A stretch of 64,000 nt of DNA from Bremia lactucae (lineage: Eukaryota; Oomycota; Peronosporomycetes; Peronosporales; Peronosporaceae), in the NCBI RefSeq assembly GCF_004359215.1, contig NC_090615.1:4503040-4567039 (forward strand), read 5' to 3'. This document shows, one piece after another, positions 1-8,982 of the stretch. The notes beneath the pieces were generated by a model. It worked only from the letters and a program-made list of their open reading frames with translations. It did not search any database and was not told the origin of the DNA. A program made the translations under genes and the position numbers. Position 1 is the first letter of the stretch; every line of letters starts with the position of its first letter.

Positions 1-168
1 GATTAGTCTGCGGAATAAATAGATATAATGGCCTATACCTATATATGGATAAGAATTCAGGATATTACTATATAAAGTAATATCCTCCAAATAGTATCTA
101 CCTTTTAGATAATATATTAATTAACAAACTTTAAGTGTTAATTTCATGTAACGATACACCCCGTTACA
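1..168 (-). repeat. F1-type LTR, partial, reverse orientation
   Basis: The right edge ends CACCCCGTTACA, which is the reverse complement of the F1 LTR start TGTAACGGGGTG. The inner part also matches the F1 LTR (AAATTAACACTT and TATCTAAAAGGTA blocks in reverse complement). Bases 1-58 are the reverse complement of 5593-5650, so both belong to a variant LTR subfamily with a GAATTCTTATCCAT block. The rest of the LTR and any attached element lie outside the window. Confidence 0.8.
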
Positions 169-170
169 GC

Positions 171-1135
171 ACTACTATGCCACAGGGTCGTCTTTGCAGC
201 GCATTGAGGATGTCCATCTTCAAGAAGCTATTCGCGTGCTGTGCCCGGACGAGAACATTATTCCGAATCGCAAGAAGATCACAGGTGAATTATTAAACAA
301 GTGCTACGAGCGGTTGAAGGCAAACGTCGAGATTCACTTGAAAGGCGCTCATTATGTCTGGTAACGGATGGCTGGTCGAACATCAAGAACGACCCTATTA
401 TCAACTGCATCGCCACGTCTCCTACAGTCTGCTTTTCCCTGGGTCAGTATCTCCGGACAGCAAGGTCACAGCGCCGATTGAATCGTGCAGGACATCATGC
501 ACATATTCGATCACTATGCGTTGTCAACGTTCCGTGGGGCGGTGTCTGACAATACTTCGGCAATAATAATGCCTGGCAACAGCTTAGCAAAGTATTTCCA
601 TCGCTGTTATTCATGGGCTGTTGTTATCGTGACTGTATCTATTTATGAAGGATATGTTCTCCGCGTCGAAACCAGGAAGGCCAACGACAATGAGGCGACT
701 TTCCCGAGGAGGATCCATTTGTGGACATGTTCATCTTTGTTTTTGCGTGCAGGAGGATCCGGTAAAGTTTTTCACAATCATCATGTCGTGAAGGCACGCC
801 TGCACGATGTGCAGAAGGACGGGCCCTTATGTTCCCTCGTTCGACCCGCGTCCACTCGTTAGGGGACCTTTCAAGCCATGTAGGCGGCAGTGCTTGCATC
901 GGGGCGCCTGTTTCACATAGCGCTTACGAGTTTGTCGTCGGGACAGCTGCGCAGAAGTCTGAGCGACAAAAGATCAAGGACCTCGTCACTAGCAATGACT
1001 TCGTCGTGAAGCTGAACAAGGCCATTACCATTCTTGAGCCTATTGACGCACTAATTGTCAAGTACTAGTCTGACAGTGTCCCAATTTCAAAAAAATCTGG
1101 CTGAGTTTCATGCACCCCGGGCATTTTCGCTCCCT
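171..1135 (+). pseudogene. hAT-family transposase relic (N-terminal and DUF659-like part)
   Basis: Conceptual reading across several frames gives a hAT transposase of the oomycete/plant type. It has an N-terminal stretch with LQRIEDVHLQEAI, then the DUF659 hallmark LVTDGWSNIKNDPIINCI near 355-410, then a block resembling the VSDNTSA region near 540-570. Near 930-1065 a last block reads [17 protein letters not shown] followed by PIDALIVKY. The frame changes at least four times and stops interrupt it, so it is inactive. The catalytic centre after DUF659 and the C-terminal dimerisation domain are missing. An F2 LTR piece starts about where the homology ends. A separate hAT C-terminal scrap lies at 44104-44395. 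Family assignment is confident; subfamily is not. Confidence 0.75.
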
Positions 1136-1144
1136 TGTCCATGG

Positions 1145-1436
1145 ATAAGTACATATCTTGGAAAGGCTTTTATCTCATACAGATAAATGCACAAGCCTTA
1201 GGTAGGCACTGAATGATTTAAGATCAAAAGGGGAACTGCACTTTATTTAATCCAAAAAACCTACCCTAGCTATTTTAGAATAGAGTTCGGCCGCCAGATT
1301 TATATCTGGCGGCGACCACATATGTTACCATAATAAATGGGATTTACGTAACTAAATATTCTTAGATAAAAGGTTAATTCACCCATGAAGTAAATGTACT
1401 ACAACAACGGTTCTCACTGATGTGTGCCCCATTACA
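1145..1436 (-). repeat. F2 LTR, 5' part, reverse orientation
   Basis: Reverse complement of the first ~290 bp of the F2 LTR seen at 22663-23148 and 29882-30363. The right edge ...GTGTGCCCCATTACA matches the F2 start TGTAATGGGGCACAC. It shares the TATATCTGGCGGCGACCACA and GGGGAACTGCACTTTATT blocks. The 3' part of the LTR is absent and hAT sequence abuts it. Confidence 0.75.
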
Positions 1437-1812
1437 CGTGGACTATGATAGTCACACTTCGGTTGAGGAAGAGGGTGAGGAGCCCGTGTTGGCCTGAAGA
1501 CGAATATCGTCAGACTCCAAATCTGTTTCCAAAACGTGGCTTCGCGAATGCTTTGAATGCATCACGCATGACATTGGCTTGAGAGCCCGATGCAGTGACA
1601 AGTTCTCTCAATGAGATGCAAGAGCAAAAACTCCTTATAGAGGAGCAAGATCGCCGCCGGGCTGCGGACATTGCGAAAGCAAAACTTCTTAGTGAATATC
1701 GATTTAGAGAAAGAGCTCCTGCGGGAGGTTGCGAGCCGAAGTTTGGCAATTTGGATCACTAGATCCAAGGCGAGAACGCCGAAGAAATGCACTACACGCT
1801 CTGCTATTCGTA
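1437..1812 (+). pseudogene. Unrecognised coding relic with charged helical stretch
   Basis: Translation in the frame of 1502 reads for about 70 codons with a single stop. It includes PKRGFANALNASRMTLA and then a charged, helix-like QEQKLLIEEQDRRRAADIAK segment (about 1616-1690). Shifted frames extend it both upstream (VEEEGEEP) and downstream (ELLREVASRSLAIW). The last bases read ATTCGTAAGTT, a good splice-donor match at the point where coding character ends. I do not recognise the family. It could be part of a transposon-encoded DNA-binding protein or a host gene fragment. The next ~200 bp (1813-2021) show nothing I can support. Confidence 0.3.
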
Positions 1813-2021
1813 AGTTACCATAACATATTACATATTTGAGGGGTAATACAACAAATCTAGATATATTATCCTTTATTGCCAATATTCCAATCAAAGGTAG
1901 GCACAGTTCTGTTATAGTTTAGTTCAGTAATATAAGAAAATTACAACAGAAGGTGGAAGATTTGCTGTCAAATAACCTAAGAGCTTACATTACGAAAAGC
2001 TCTGTCAACGCTAGCTGAGTG

Positions 2022-2176
2022 GTGACTGCCTCTGAATCGTTTGAACTAGGATTTCTTAAGCTTTAATAACTTGTACGACTCCCTGAGTTGTTAAACTCAT
2101 TAGTTTTATATATTTAAGAGACTCTCTGAGTCTAAACGTATTCCTCTGAGTTTAGGAGTGAGGTAGCCCCGCTACA
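2022..2176 (+). repeat. F2 LTR, 3' end fragment
   Basis: Matches the last ~155 bp of the F2 LTR: GAACTAGGATTTCTTAAGCT, then GTACGACTCCCTGAGTTGTT, ending GAGGTAGCCCCGCTACA. No primer-binding site follows, so it is a detached LTR end. Confidence 0.75.
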
Positions 2177-2330
2177 CCACGTACTCATCGTCTTCAAGCA
2201 TGGAGGCAGCAGTCGGTGACTCATGTTAAGATGTTGAAAGACAAAAGTGATGTAAGCACAACCTTAACGTAAGCAGTTCGATTATCAACCTCAAAGAGGA
2301 AATGCGAGCGATGACAACTGGTAAACCGCT

Positions 2331-2763
2331 AATGTGGTACTATCCACATGATATGTAAAATCCTTTTTTTACTTAAAATAGGTAGTTTCATTCAAATCCC
2401 ACTTTATGGGTAATACTCGCGACAGCCACCAAAATATTTTTTAAAAGTAAATAGGGTAAGCTTTCATATTTCTAAACATTTAATAAAAAGCGATAGTCTC
2501 TCTTTTGATCTTAAAGCGTTAATTTTCTCATTAATGCTTGCGCAGTGATCTGTGAGAGTACCAAGCCTTCCAATCGTATATAATGAAGAAAATTTGTTGC
2601 CACATGGCTCTACAAACCTTTAAGTCCCTTGATCTAGGAATTATTAAGCTCAAGGAGCTTGTACGACTTACTGTGTTGTTAAACTTTTTTGTTTGATAAT
2701 GCTATAAGACGCTTTGCGATTAAAGTCTTCCTTTGATTTAAGTAGCGAGGTAGCTCCGCTACA
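2331..2763 (+). repeat. Divergent F2-like LTR, nearly full length
   Basis: A second, strongly diverged F2 LTR. It has an internal AGGGTAAGCTTT region, TTTTGATCTTAAAGCGTTAA, GCTTGCGCAGTGATCTGTGA and the end GCGAGGTAGCTCCGCTACA. The first bases are too diverged to fix the left edge exactly. No internal element sequence is attached on either side. Bases 2177-2330 hold nothing I can identify. Confidence 0.65.
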
Positions 2764-3153
2764 GAGGGGTAGTAAGTGTCTCTGAGGCAATTAAGCTTCT
2801 TTATTAATTACCTGCCTTGACTGCTCGTGCTTGTTGCTGTTTATTCTATATAAAGGGAGCTGTTACAGCCACCATATGCACATAATCTAATAATGTTAGG
2901 ACCGGTAAAGCCTCCCTCTTGTATAAAATGTAAACATTCTTCATAACTTTCAGGTTGCGCACAAAGCAACGCACCTGCCTGTGTCGCTATTACTGCGCTA
3001 ACATTAATTTCCGGTCTTAACCAACCCGAAACACATCTATAGATCCTTCAAAGATGGCAATATAAGCCTTAGCGGGGCAAAAAATCGATATATCAATGGG
3101 GTACGCACGAACACCGACAAAAAAAAACGCTAGGAGGGTGTGTTGAAACGCCT
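2764..3153. other. Unassigned spacer, possible coding relic on the minus strand
   Basis: This 390-bp stretch matches none of the three element families. On the minus strand, bases 3045 down to 2841 are open for about 68 codons ending at a TAA. They include GWLRPEINVSAVIATQAGA and a later EGGFTGPNIIRLCAYGGC. The composition looks protein-like, but I cannot assign it, and an open stretch of this length can occur by chance. No start codon, splice site or partner is clear. Confidence 0.2.
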
Positions 3154-3721
3154 TGAAACGGGGTGTATCGTTACATGAAATTAACACTGAAAGGTTGTTA
3201 ATTAATATATTATCTAAAAGGTAAATAATATTTGGAGAATATTACTTTAAAAAATAAGTATCTAAAAGCTTATCCGTTGGTAGATATAGGCCATTGTATA
3301 CACTTGCTCCGCGCTACAGTCAGCACTGGACGCGCGCAAGAGAGAGAGACAGATTAGACTTTATACATGTTTGTATTAGTGTATAATTAAGTTAGTATTA
3401 AATAGTTAGAAACAGAAAGAAATAATTGTCTTCAATACTGTTTACTTCTAATCGTCTTTTAAGCAAGTGTTTCAAAGAGAGTCTTCCTCTGCACGTACTA
3501 GTGTACGTACATGTATTGTATTAGTTTACGATTAAGTTAGTAGAAAAAAATAGTTATTTTCAATACAGTTTACTACTCATCCTCTTTAGATCAAGTGTTT
3601 TAAAGAGAGTCTTCCTCTGCAAATACTAGTGTACGTGAAGTGACGTGTGGCACCACTTGCACTGAAGCAGTGCAAAGTGGACTTGTACTAAAGCAGTACA
3701 AGTCCGCAACGCCCCGTTACA
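3154..3721 (+). repeat. 5' LTR of element F1b
   Basis: A 568-bp LTR starting TGAAACGGGGTGTATCGTTA (third base changed from the family TGTAACGGGG) and ending GCCCCGTTACA. It carries the family blocks CTTATCC...TTGGTAGATATAGGCC, the TGGACGCGCGCAAGAGAGAG block and the terminal hairpin ACTTGTACT...AGTACAAGT. The LTR is longer than the ~410-425 bp of its relatives because an AT-rich section with a CTAGTGTACGT motif is repeated inside (about 3490-3640). Confidence 0.9.
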
Positions 3722-3723
3722 CC

Positions 3724-3731
3724 TGGTAGCA
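3724..3731 (+). other. Primer-binding site of F1b (TGGTAGCA)
   Basis: TGGTAGCA lies two bases after the LTR. It is complementary to the last eight bases of an initiator-methionine-like tRNA (...TGCTACCA). The same octamer follows the 5' LTR in all three families: 12738-12745 (minus), 15054-15061, 23151-23158 and 44866-44873. Mutated forms are at 30366-30373, 43572-43579 and 58001-58008. The tRNA identity is inferred from its 3' end only. Confidence 0.6.
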
Positions 3732-3771
3732 CTATGTAGTCCGTCCAAGGACCACAGTTCCATCATCTAAA

Positions 3772-4887
3772 ATGGACATGTTAGATGATAATGGAAATAC
3801 GCATCACGTTTCGCGTGATATCTACTTCTTTCTAAGTGACATAGAAAGAAGAGCGGTCGAACGAATGAGTTCGACCGTAGGAATGATGCCATCCTGGCCA
3901 TGCTGTCCAATTGGACAGAGATGCCCTCTATTCAACCATCGCCAAGTTCATACAACATGAACTTGACGAGATGAAGGAAAAAGTAGCCTTGCTTAATCAG
4001 CAAGGCTCTCAACAAGCATAACTGTTGAGTTTGCAACAGGTACAGACCCCTGGACCTGGGATTACGCACACGCGTCGTCCCGAAACCTTGAAGATTGACA
4101 TCTCAAAGTATAGGGGAGTCGAAAATACTTCCTCTTAAGATGGTTTGTCGAGTTGGACGATGCCATAAGGGCTCGTCACATCGTCGACGAGCAAATGCAA
4201 GTCTTATTTTCGCTGTCAGATTTGGCATTCTTGCCAAAACTTGGGCACAAGGCCTTAAGTTGCGCGACCCGTTTGTCTTTTATTCGCTAACGCCTTTTCA
4301 GCCCGGCTCAAACAGACGTTTTGAACCGCCTAGGGCCGAGTTCAGAGCTCGACCAGAGCTTCTAAATCTCAAGCAAGGCAAGCATGATGTTCACGCTTAA
4401 GCCCAGCAAATACGACTCTTAGCGAGTTGTACACAAACAACCCAGTTCATGAACCCACGTTGATTACGGTGTTCATGCAAGGTCTTACGGATGGTCCCGT
4501 AAAGCCTCACCTGTTCCGCTTGGAACTGGAGAAGCTTGAAAAAGCAATATCCGTTGCGGAACAGGAGGACTTAGCTTGAGACAGGCTCAAGCTAGATCAT
4601 CATATCGTCCTCCAAGACGACACGAACTTGGAGGTCCAGAATCTATGGACCTCTCTTATGTCGAAAGCGAGAAACCTCGCTTTTCGAACGATAAGCGATT
4701 GCAGAAATGCATTCGCTGTCAAAAGTTAGGACACTACGCTCATGAGTGTAGTGCCCCACGCCCAGTACCGAGAAGTTCTGAACGTAATTATGGACCAAAT
4801 GCCAAAAAGGGCAACGGTCGCGGGTATGACGTCGTTGCGAAATCGCAACAACGAGGTGGACCGCCAAAAACCGGTCGAGGTCAGTAG
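3772..4887 (+). pseudogene. Gag of F1b, frameshifted
   Basis: The ATG at 3772 opens a Gag whose start (MDMLDDNGNTHHVSRDIYFF) is shared by all F1 copies. Gag is the structural protein that forms the particle and binds the element RNA. The reading frame breaks at about 3885. It resumes through the RWFVELDDA block, the ARAKTWAQGLKLRDP-like block and the PPRAEFRARPELLNLKQGK block, each in different frames. The end holds a CCHC zinc knuckle, CIRCQKLGHYAHEC (4708-4749; CX2CX4HX4C), followed by a basic Gly/Arg-rich tail. Family membership is clear; the gene is not translatable as one protein. The DNA of the 3' half is full of short inverted repeats (see findings). Confidence 0.85.
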
Positions 4888-4937
4888 GAGCGCAACGCCC
4901 TACTGATTCAGCAATCTCGAGAGAATTTGCAAATCTC

Positions 4938-5492
4938 TTGAAAAAAGTTGCTCCAGATACACAATCATTATGCGTCTCTGCACCTGGCGATGAGGTATCC
5001 CTCATCACCTTGAAGTTGAAAGTGACAAATGATTTGTCACTCAGAGCCCTAGTGGACTGCGGAGCGTCGAATATTTTTGTTCGTCGCCAGTCGCTGGTGG
5101 GTCGTAGGCTCAAATATGTTGAGCGCGAGATCCCCTCAACGAAGATGACGGTGCGTCTAGCGATAGGCGCATCGATAACATTAATATAACGCGTAATGAA
5201 TTTCACTATACCTTAAAAGATTTACAGTACGATGATGATTTCATCGTACTGGATTTGGATGACAAATTTGATGTCATCCTAGGTTTACCTTGGCTTAGAA
5301 AATATGAGCCAAGAATCAGCTGGCAGCATCGATCCGTAAAGATGCCTGCCACTTGTTCATCAGATGGCCATCTGATGAACGTCTTGGAGCGTCCACAAGC
5401 GTGTGGATGTACTACGAGTGAGTGCGATGGCCTCACTTGTGGTACGGTCGTTAGTACAACTGCACAAGATCACAGTGTGATTACCAATCACA
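4938..5492 (+). pseudogene. Aspartic protease region of F1b pol, cut by a gap
   Basis: Two consecutive open pieces encode the retropepsin-like protease that would cut Gag-Pol. The active-site segment LVDCGASNIFVRR has its Asp at 5055-5057, and the second hallmark DVILGLPWL follows near 5270. A frameshift at about 5190 separates them. Downstream the sequence enters the F1 linker (CGCTTSECDGL) and is cut off by the gap at 5493. The catalytic D-C-G triad is intact here, unlike in F1a and F1e. Confidence 0.85.
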
Positions 5493-5592
5493 NNNNNNNN
5501 NNNNNNNNNNNNNNNNNNNNNNNNNNNNNNNNNNNNNNNNNNNNNNNNNNNNNNNNNNNNNNNNNNNNNNNNNNNNNNNNNNNNNNNNNNNN
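5493..5592. other. Assembly gap (100 N)
   Basis: Exactly 100 N, which suggests a placeholder of unknown true size. RT, RNase H and integrase of F1b would fall here, so the LTR after the gap need not belong to the same element. Confidence 0.95.
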
Positions 5593-5834
5593 AGAATTCT
5601 TATCCATAAATAGGTATAGACCATTATATCTATGTATTCCGCAGACTAATTAGCTGTAGAGGTAATCAAAGAGAGATACAGATAAGAATTCAATTACATG
5701 TTTAGTATTAGATTATAATCAAGTTAGCATTTACAAGATAGACAGAGAGACACTTAATTATATTAATACATTTTTCATTTTACCCTCTTTAAGCTAGTTA
5801 CCTTAAAAGATGTAACGGGGCGTGCCCCGTTACA
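5593..5834 (+). repeat. F1 variant LTR, 3' part
   Basis: Starts inside the LTR, where 5593-5650 equals 1-58 in reverse complement, and ends GCCCCGTTACA. Its second half lacks the usual CTAGTGTACG and GCACTGAAGCAGTGC blocks. It jumps from TAAGCTAGTTACCTTAAAAGA straight to TGTAACGGGGCGTGCCCCGTT. It is a shortened LTR subfamily, or an LTR whose end was rearranged. Confidence 0.7.
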
Positions 5835-5841
5835 TCTTTTA
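5804..5841. repeat. Perfect 18-bp inverted repeat made of LTR tips
   Basis: The left arm 5804-5821 and right arm 5824-5841 are exact reverse complements separated by GT. The core is TGTAACGGGGC-GT-GCCCCGTTACA, the two F1 LTR tips face to face, and the flanks TAAAAGA and TCTTTTA extend the symmetry beyond the LTR end. Confidence 0.9.
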
Positions 5842-6635
5842 CAGATTCTATGGTGATATATTTTGACTCAACCTACGTTGTTCGCCTTATAATCTAATCC
5901 AGAAGTTCACAGCCGTCTATAAAAGGGTGTCTGTGGGTGTTCTTGCTGAAGTCTGAAGTCCCTTGAAGATGGTAAGGGAGCAGTAATGGTAGCCAAGCAC
6001 CTTTGTGAAGTACAATTTCTTCAACTGTCTAACAGCCTTTTCATTGAGAAAAAATTAGCGTAAAATGCTTCCTTACAGAGACACCGTATTCTGCTTCGCT
6101 CTTAGCTTATAGTAATTGCACGAGTTCAAGCCTCGCCCACAACACGTTCAGCGGAGATGACATACGGCTGCAATGTTCTAGAGATTGATCTTTTAGCTAG
6201 CGTTTATATATCTTCTCGGCAGCGGATGCTGGAAGCAAAGTCTGGCAATGTAGAAGATAGTTGAGCCAATTGTGCCTATAACGTTACATCAAGAATTGTC
6301 TCGTCGTCAGCTTCTAAAAACCATCAAATTCTCCCTAGTGTTAGAGAAAACGAAGATAAAGACGAGTCCGATTTTTTAGTGGAACACAGTCCCGGATAGC
6401 GCATCGCTTTCGCAGAACCCTTCTAGGGTGACACGTGAGAAATTCTCATGGACAAGCACGGATGATGACCAGGGATACTTTTGGAGCTAGCGCCATTCAC
6501 AATGAAGTCACAAAGTCAGAGCGAAAAAAATTAACGCTTGTACATAGATTTTGCACAGCTCTACCCAACGCTGACATCGTATGTTCTTTCGTGCAGACGA
6601 ACCCGCTCTGATCTGGTCGCAGGCAATTAATTTTG
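5842..6635. other. Unassigned region
   Basis: About 800 bp with no match to the element families visible in this window. A few open plus-strand stretches exist, for example one reading RENEDKDESDFLVEH near 6340-6385. None is long or recognisable. It is AT-rich at the left. The right boundary is where F1 antisense-gene sequence begins (about 6636). Confidence 0.4.
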
Positions 6636-7333
6636 AGATGCGTGGCGCGATTGACGTTTTGCAATCGATTTACAAGCGCCAGGGGCGTGTGTTTTCCGAT
6701 GGACCTTCTGAACCATCGGATGAGTCTCGTCATACTGACGGACGAGGCCCTCAACGTCAGCAACCAGCTAAAAACGAGGTTCCCAGCTGTCATGTGAAGG
6801 TGGATAACCACGCCAGCGAACAAGATAACTCGTTCGCTGCCCCTTCACATCACGGTGGTTCTGGATACGTTCCACAAGGAAACGCTGACCACCGTGGGAA
6901 TCCACCAATGGTTGTGGTGGAGGAGGGAAAATTAGATCCGAACCGTATGTCGGATCTAATGTCGAAGATCGACAAAATCGATCACTTCCTCCATGATTTG
7001 GAGGAGGGACTTGAACACGAGCGCGGCAAGCGTCGCTCGTTGGAACAGACGGTGCAGAATCACCATATCGAGCGGTTGGAAGACCGTTCGAAGAGTGCGT
7101 ACTCCATGTTGAAGTACGAACGGAAATATCACGCTGTTCGCGATGAGCTGTCGTCAGCTCATCGTAGTTTCAAGGATATTCGGAACCGGCATGATAAACT
7201 TCAGGTTCAACATGAGAATCTGGTTTACGATCACAAGAATCTTTTGGGAATTCTTGAAAAGGGTGGTCAAATCCGTCCTCGGAAGAAGCCGCGTACTGAT
7301 GGTAAGGGCGGAGCCGACCAACGTAAAACGTAG
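6636..7333 (+). CDS. F1 antisense ORF, C-terminal part (copy 1)
   Basis: An uninterrupted frame (open from 6581; element homology from about 6636) on the strand opposite F1a pol, ending at TAG 7331-7333. The protein starts within the conserved block RGAIDVLQSIYKRQGRVF, passes through a Gly/Ser/His-rich linker, and forms a long predicted coiled coil (SKIDKIDHFLHDLEEGLEHE to about HKNLLGILEKGG). It ends in a basic, nuclear-signal-like tail, RPRKKPRTDGKGGADQRKT. The same protein end occurs at 7405-8395, 51500-52196 and 62777-63466. The strand opposite encodes the pol tail after the integrase. Function unknown; no membrane segment or enzyme motif seen. The N-terminal half is missing in this copy. 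Confidence 0.6.
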
Positions 7334-7396
7334 GATGCGTTCGCATCCTACGTGGCAATTCTATTGTGTACGCATTGCCTCTGCGATGCAGTACAC
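7170..7396 (-). pseudogene. Integrase C-terminal end and linker (duplicate 3' end of F1a)
   Basis: The minus strand reads RRMRTHPTFYVGRLRPYHQY and the acidic linker after it, the same as in F1e at 62755-62900. It lies opposite the 3' end of the antisense ORF: the antisense stop codon sits inside the HPT codons. The piece is cut by the 8-N gap at 7397. Confidence 0.7.
7328..7353. repeat. 26-bp hairpin at the antisense stop codon
   Basis: ACGTAGGATGCG and CGCATCCTACGT are perfect 12-bp arms around TT. The TAG stop of the antisense ORF lies in the left arm, and the pol codons for MRTHP lie across it. The same hairpin is present at 8386-8411, 49678-49703, 52191-52216 and 62757-62782. Confidence 0.9.
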
Positions 7397-7404
7397 NNNN
7401 NNNN
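7397..7404. other. Assembly gap (8 N)
   Basis: Eight N at the junction between two copies of the F1 3' region. The gap makes the tandem arrangement uncertain. Confidence 0.95.
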
Positions 7405-8395
7405 TAGTGGCAACAATAAGCGAGATAAAGTCTCGCTTATGCAAGCCTGGAGCGCGTTCATTCGCAATGTCAAAGACATTGGACGCGAAGCCTGGCTTCA
7501 AAGACTTAACGCGATTCGCGTTAAGTTTGAGAAACGAACTCCAACCGGTGCAAGGTATAAATTGCATCGGTTGTCACGTGAGGCAGGACTTCCATGCCTC
7601 ACGTGGGGTGATCCCTGTCCGTGTTGTGTTGACAACACGAAGCGAGTAAAAGGGGATGTCTATTCCCTTTCTTCGCCCTGGGGAAGGGCTCGCATCTCTA
7701 TCGAGATGCGCGATGCGATTGACGTTTTGCAATCGATTTACACGCGCCAGGGGCGCGTGTTTTTCGATGGACCTTCTGATCCATCGGATGGGTCTCGTCA
7801 TACTGACGGACGAGGCCCTCAACGTCAGCAACCAGCTGGGAACGAGGTTCCCAGCTGTCATACGAAGGTGGATAACCGCGCTAGCGAACCAGATAACTCG
7901 TTCGCAGCCCCTTCACATCACGGTGGTTCTGGATATGTTCCACAAGGAAGCGTTGACCATCGTGGGAATCCACCAATGTTTGTGGCGGAGGAGGGAAAAC
8001 TAGATCCCACCCAGGTGTAGGATCTAGAGTCGAAGATCGACAAACTCGATCGCTTCTTCCATGATTTGAATGTGGGACTTGATCACGAACGCGGTAAGCG
8101 TCGCTCGTTAAAGCAGACGGTACAGGCTCACTATATCGAACGGTTGGAAAAACCGTTCGAAGAGTGCGTACTCAATGTTTGAGTACGAACGGAAGTATCA
8201 TGCTCTTCGTGATGAGCTGTCGTCAGCTCAACGCGGTTTCGAGGATCTTCGGACCCGACATAAGAATCTCTAGATTCAGCATGAGAATCTGGTTCGTGAC
8301 CACAAGAATCTTTTAGGGATTCTGAAAAAGGGTGGTCAGATTCGTCCTCGGAAGAAACTTCGCACTGATGGTCGACCAACGTAATACGTAGGATG
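7405..8395 (+). pseudogene. F1 antisense ORF (copy 2, with central region)
   Basis: Open on the plus strand through 8020, then broken by a stop at about 8018 and a frameshift near 8160. It shows more of the protein than copy 1. A central region reads KVSLMQAWSAFIRNVKDIGR, then a Cys pair in DPCPCCVDNTKRVKGDVY, then the conserved EMRDAIDVLQSIYTRQGRVF, the linker, and the coiled coil ending near 8395. Compared with F1d it lacks the acidic N-terminus, which would lie left of 7405. It lies opposite the pol tail of F1a. Confidence 0.55.
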
Positions 8396-8980
8396 CGTTC
8401 GCATCCTACGTGGCAATTCTGTTGTGTACGCATTGCCTTTGCGATGCAGCACACGGAGTGGCCCAATGAATTTGAGTAGTAGCTTACTGCTACCCACATT
8501 AGTGGCTACACCCTTAGGTAAGTTTACCGTAGAGAGTAGTACTAGGTCATTAATTTTAAATGAAAGAACATTTGCTCTTCCATGTTTGTCTGCGTTCCGT
8601 TTCTGACGGTCCACTGCGTTAGCAATGGAATCCTGAACGAAATCGATTACTTATTCTCGAGCCAGCAGAAATTCCTCTGCTGACTTATTTGTTTTGTCTT
8701 ATTCAGTGCGCTTTCTGCGCACTGCCATGAGATTTTTCTCATCTTCGATGTCGATTGCTTCGACATCGACATCATTCGCGTCGTTGGTAACTTCGTTGCG
8801 TGATGAGCATGAGCCAGAAACGGTTTTGCTCATGCGAGTCCACCCCCTCTTACACTAGAGAATCTCTCTAATTGGGTGGGTATGCGTAGATGGCGTAAGC
8901 CATTCACGAAGAATTGTGTATGCGTTGTAGACGCATGCACCGAATTATTGATGGCGAATATGACCATCGGTAAAAACTCG
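8336..8980 (-). pseudogene. Integrase C-terminal domain of F1a
   Basis: The minus strand encodes DRQKRNADKHGRANVLSF, then LVLLSTVNLPKGVATNVGSS, then KFIGPLRVLHRKGNAYTTEL and RTHPTYYVGR. This is the SH3-like C-terminal domain of Ty3/Gypsy integrases, which binds DNA. The frame is interrupted between this block and the catalytic core to its right (8640-8980). That stretch carries only fragments of the FVNGLRH region and an acidic spacer. Confidence 0.8.
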
Positions 8981-8982
8981 CT

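Noticed and set aside
5804..5841. Bacterial-type terminator
   Set aside because: The hairpin is composed of LTR tips in a eukaryotic context and has no relevant upstream transcript.
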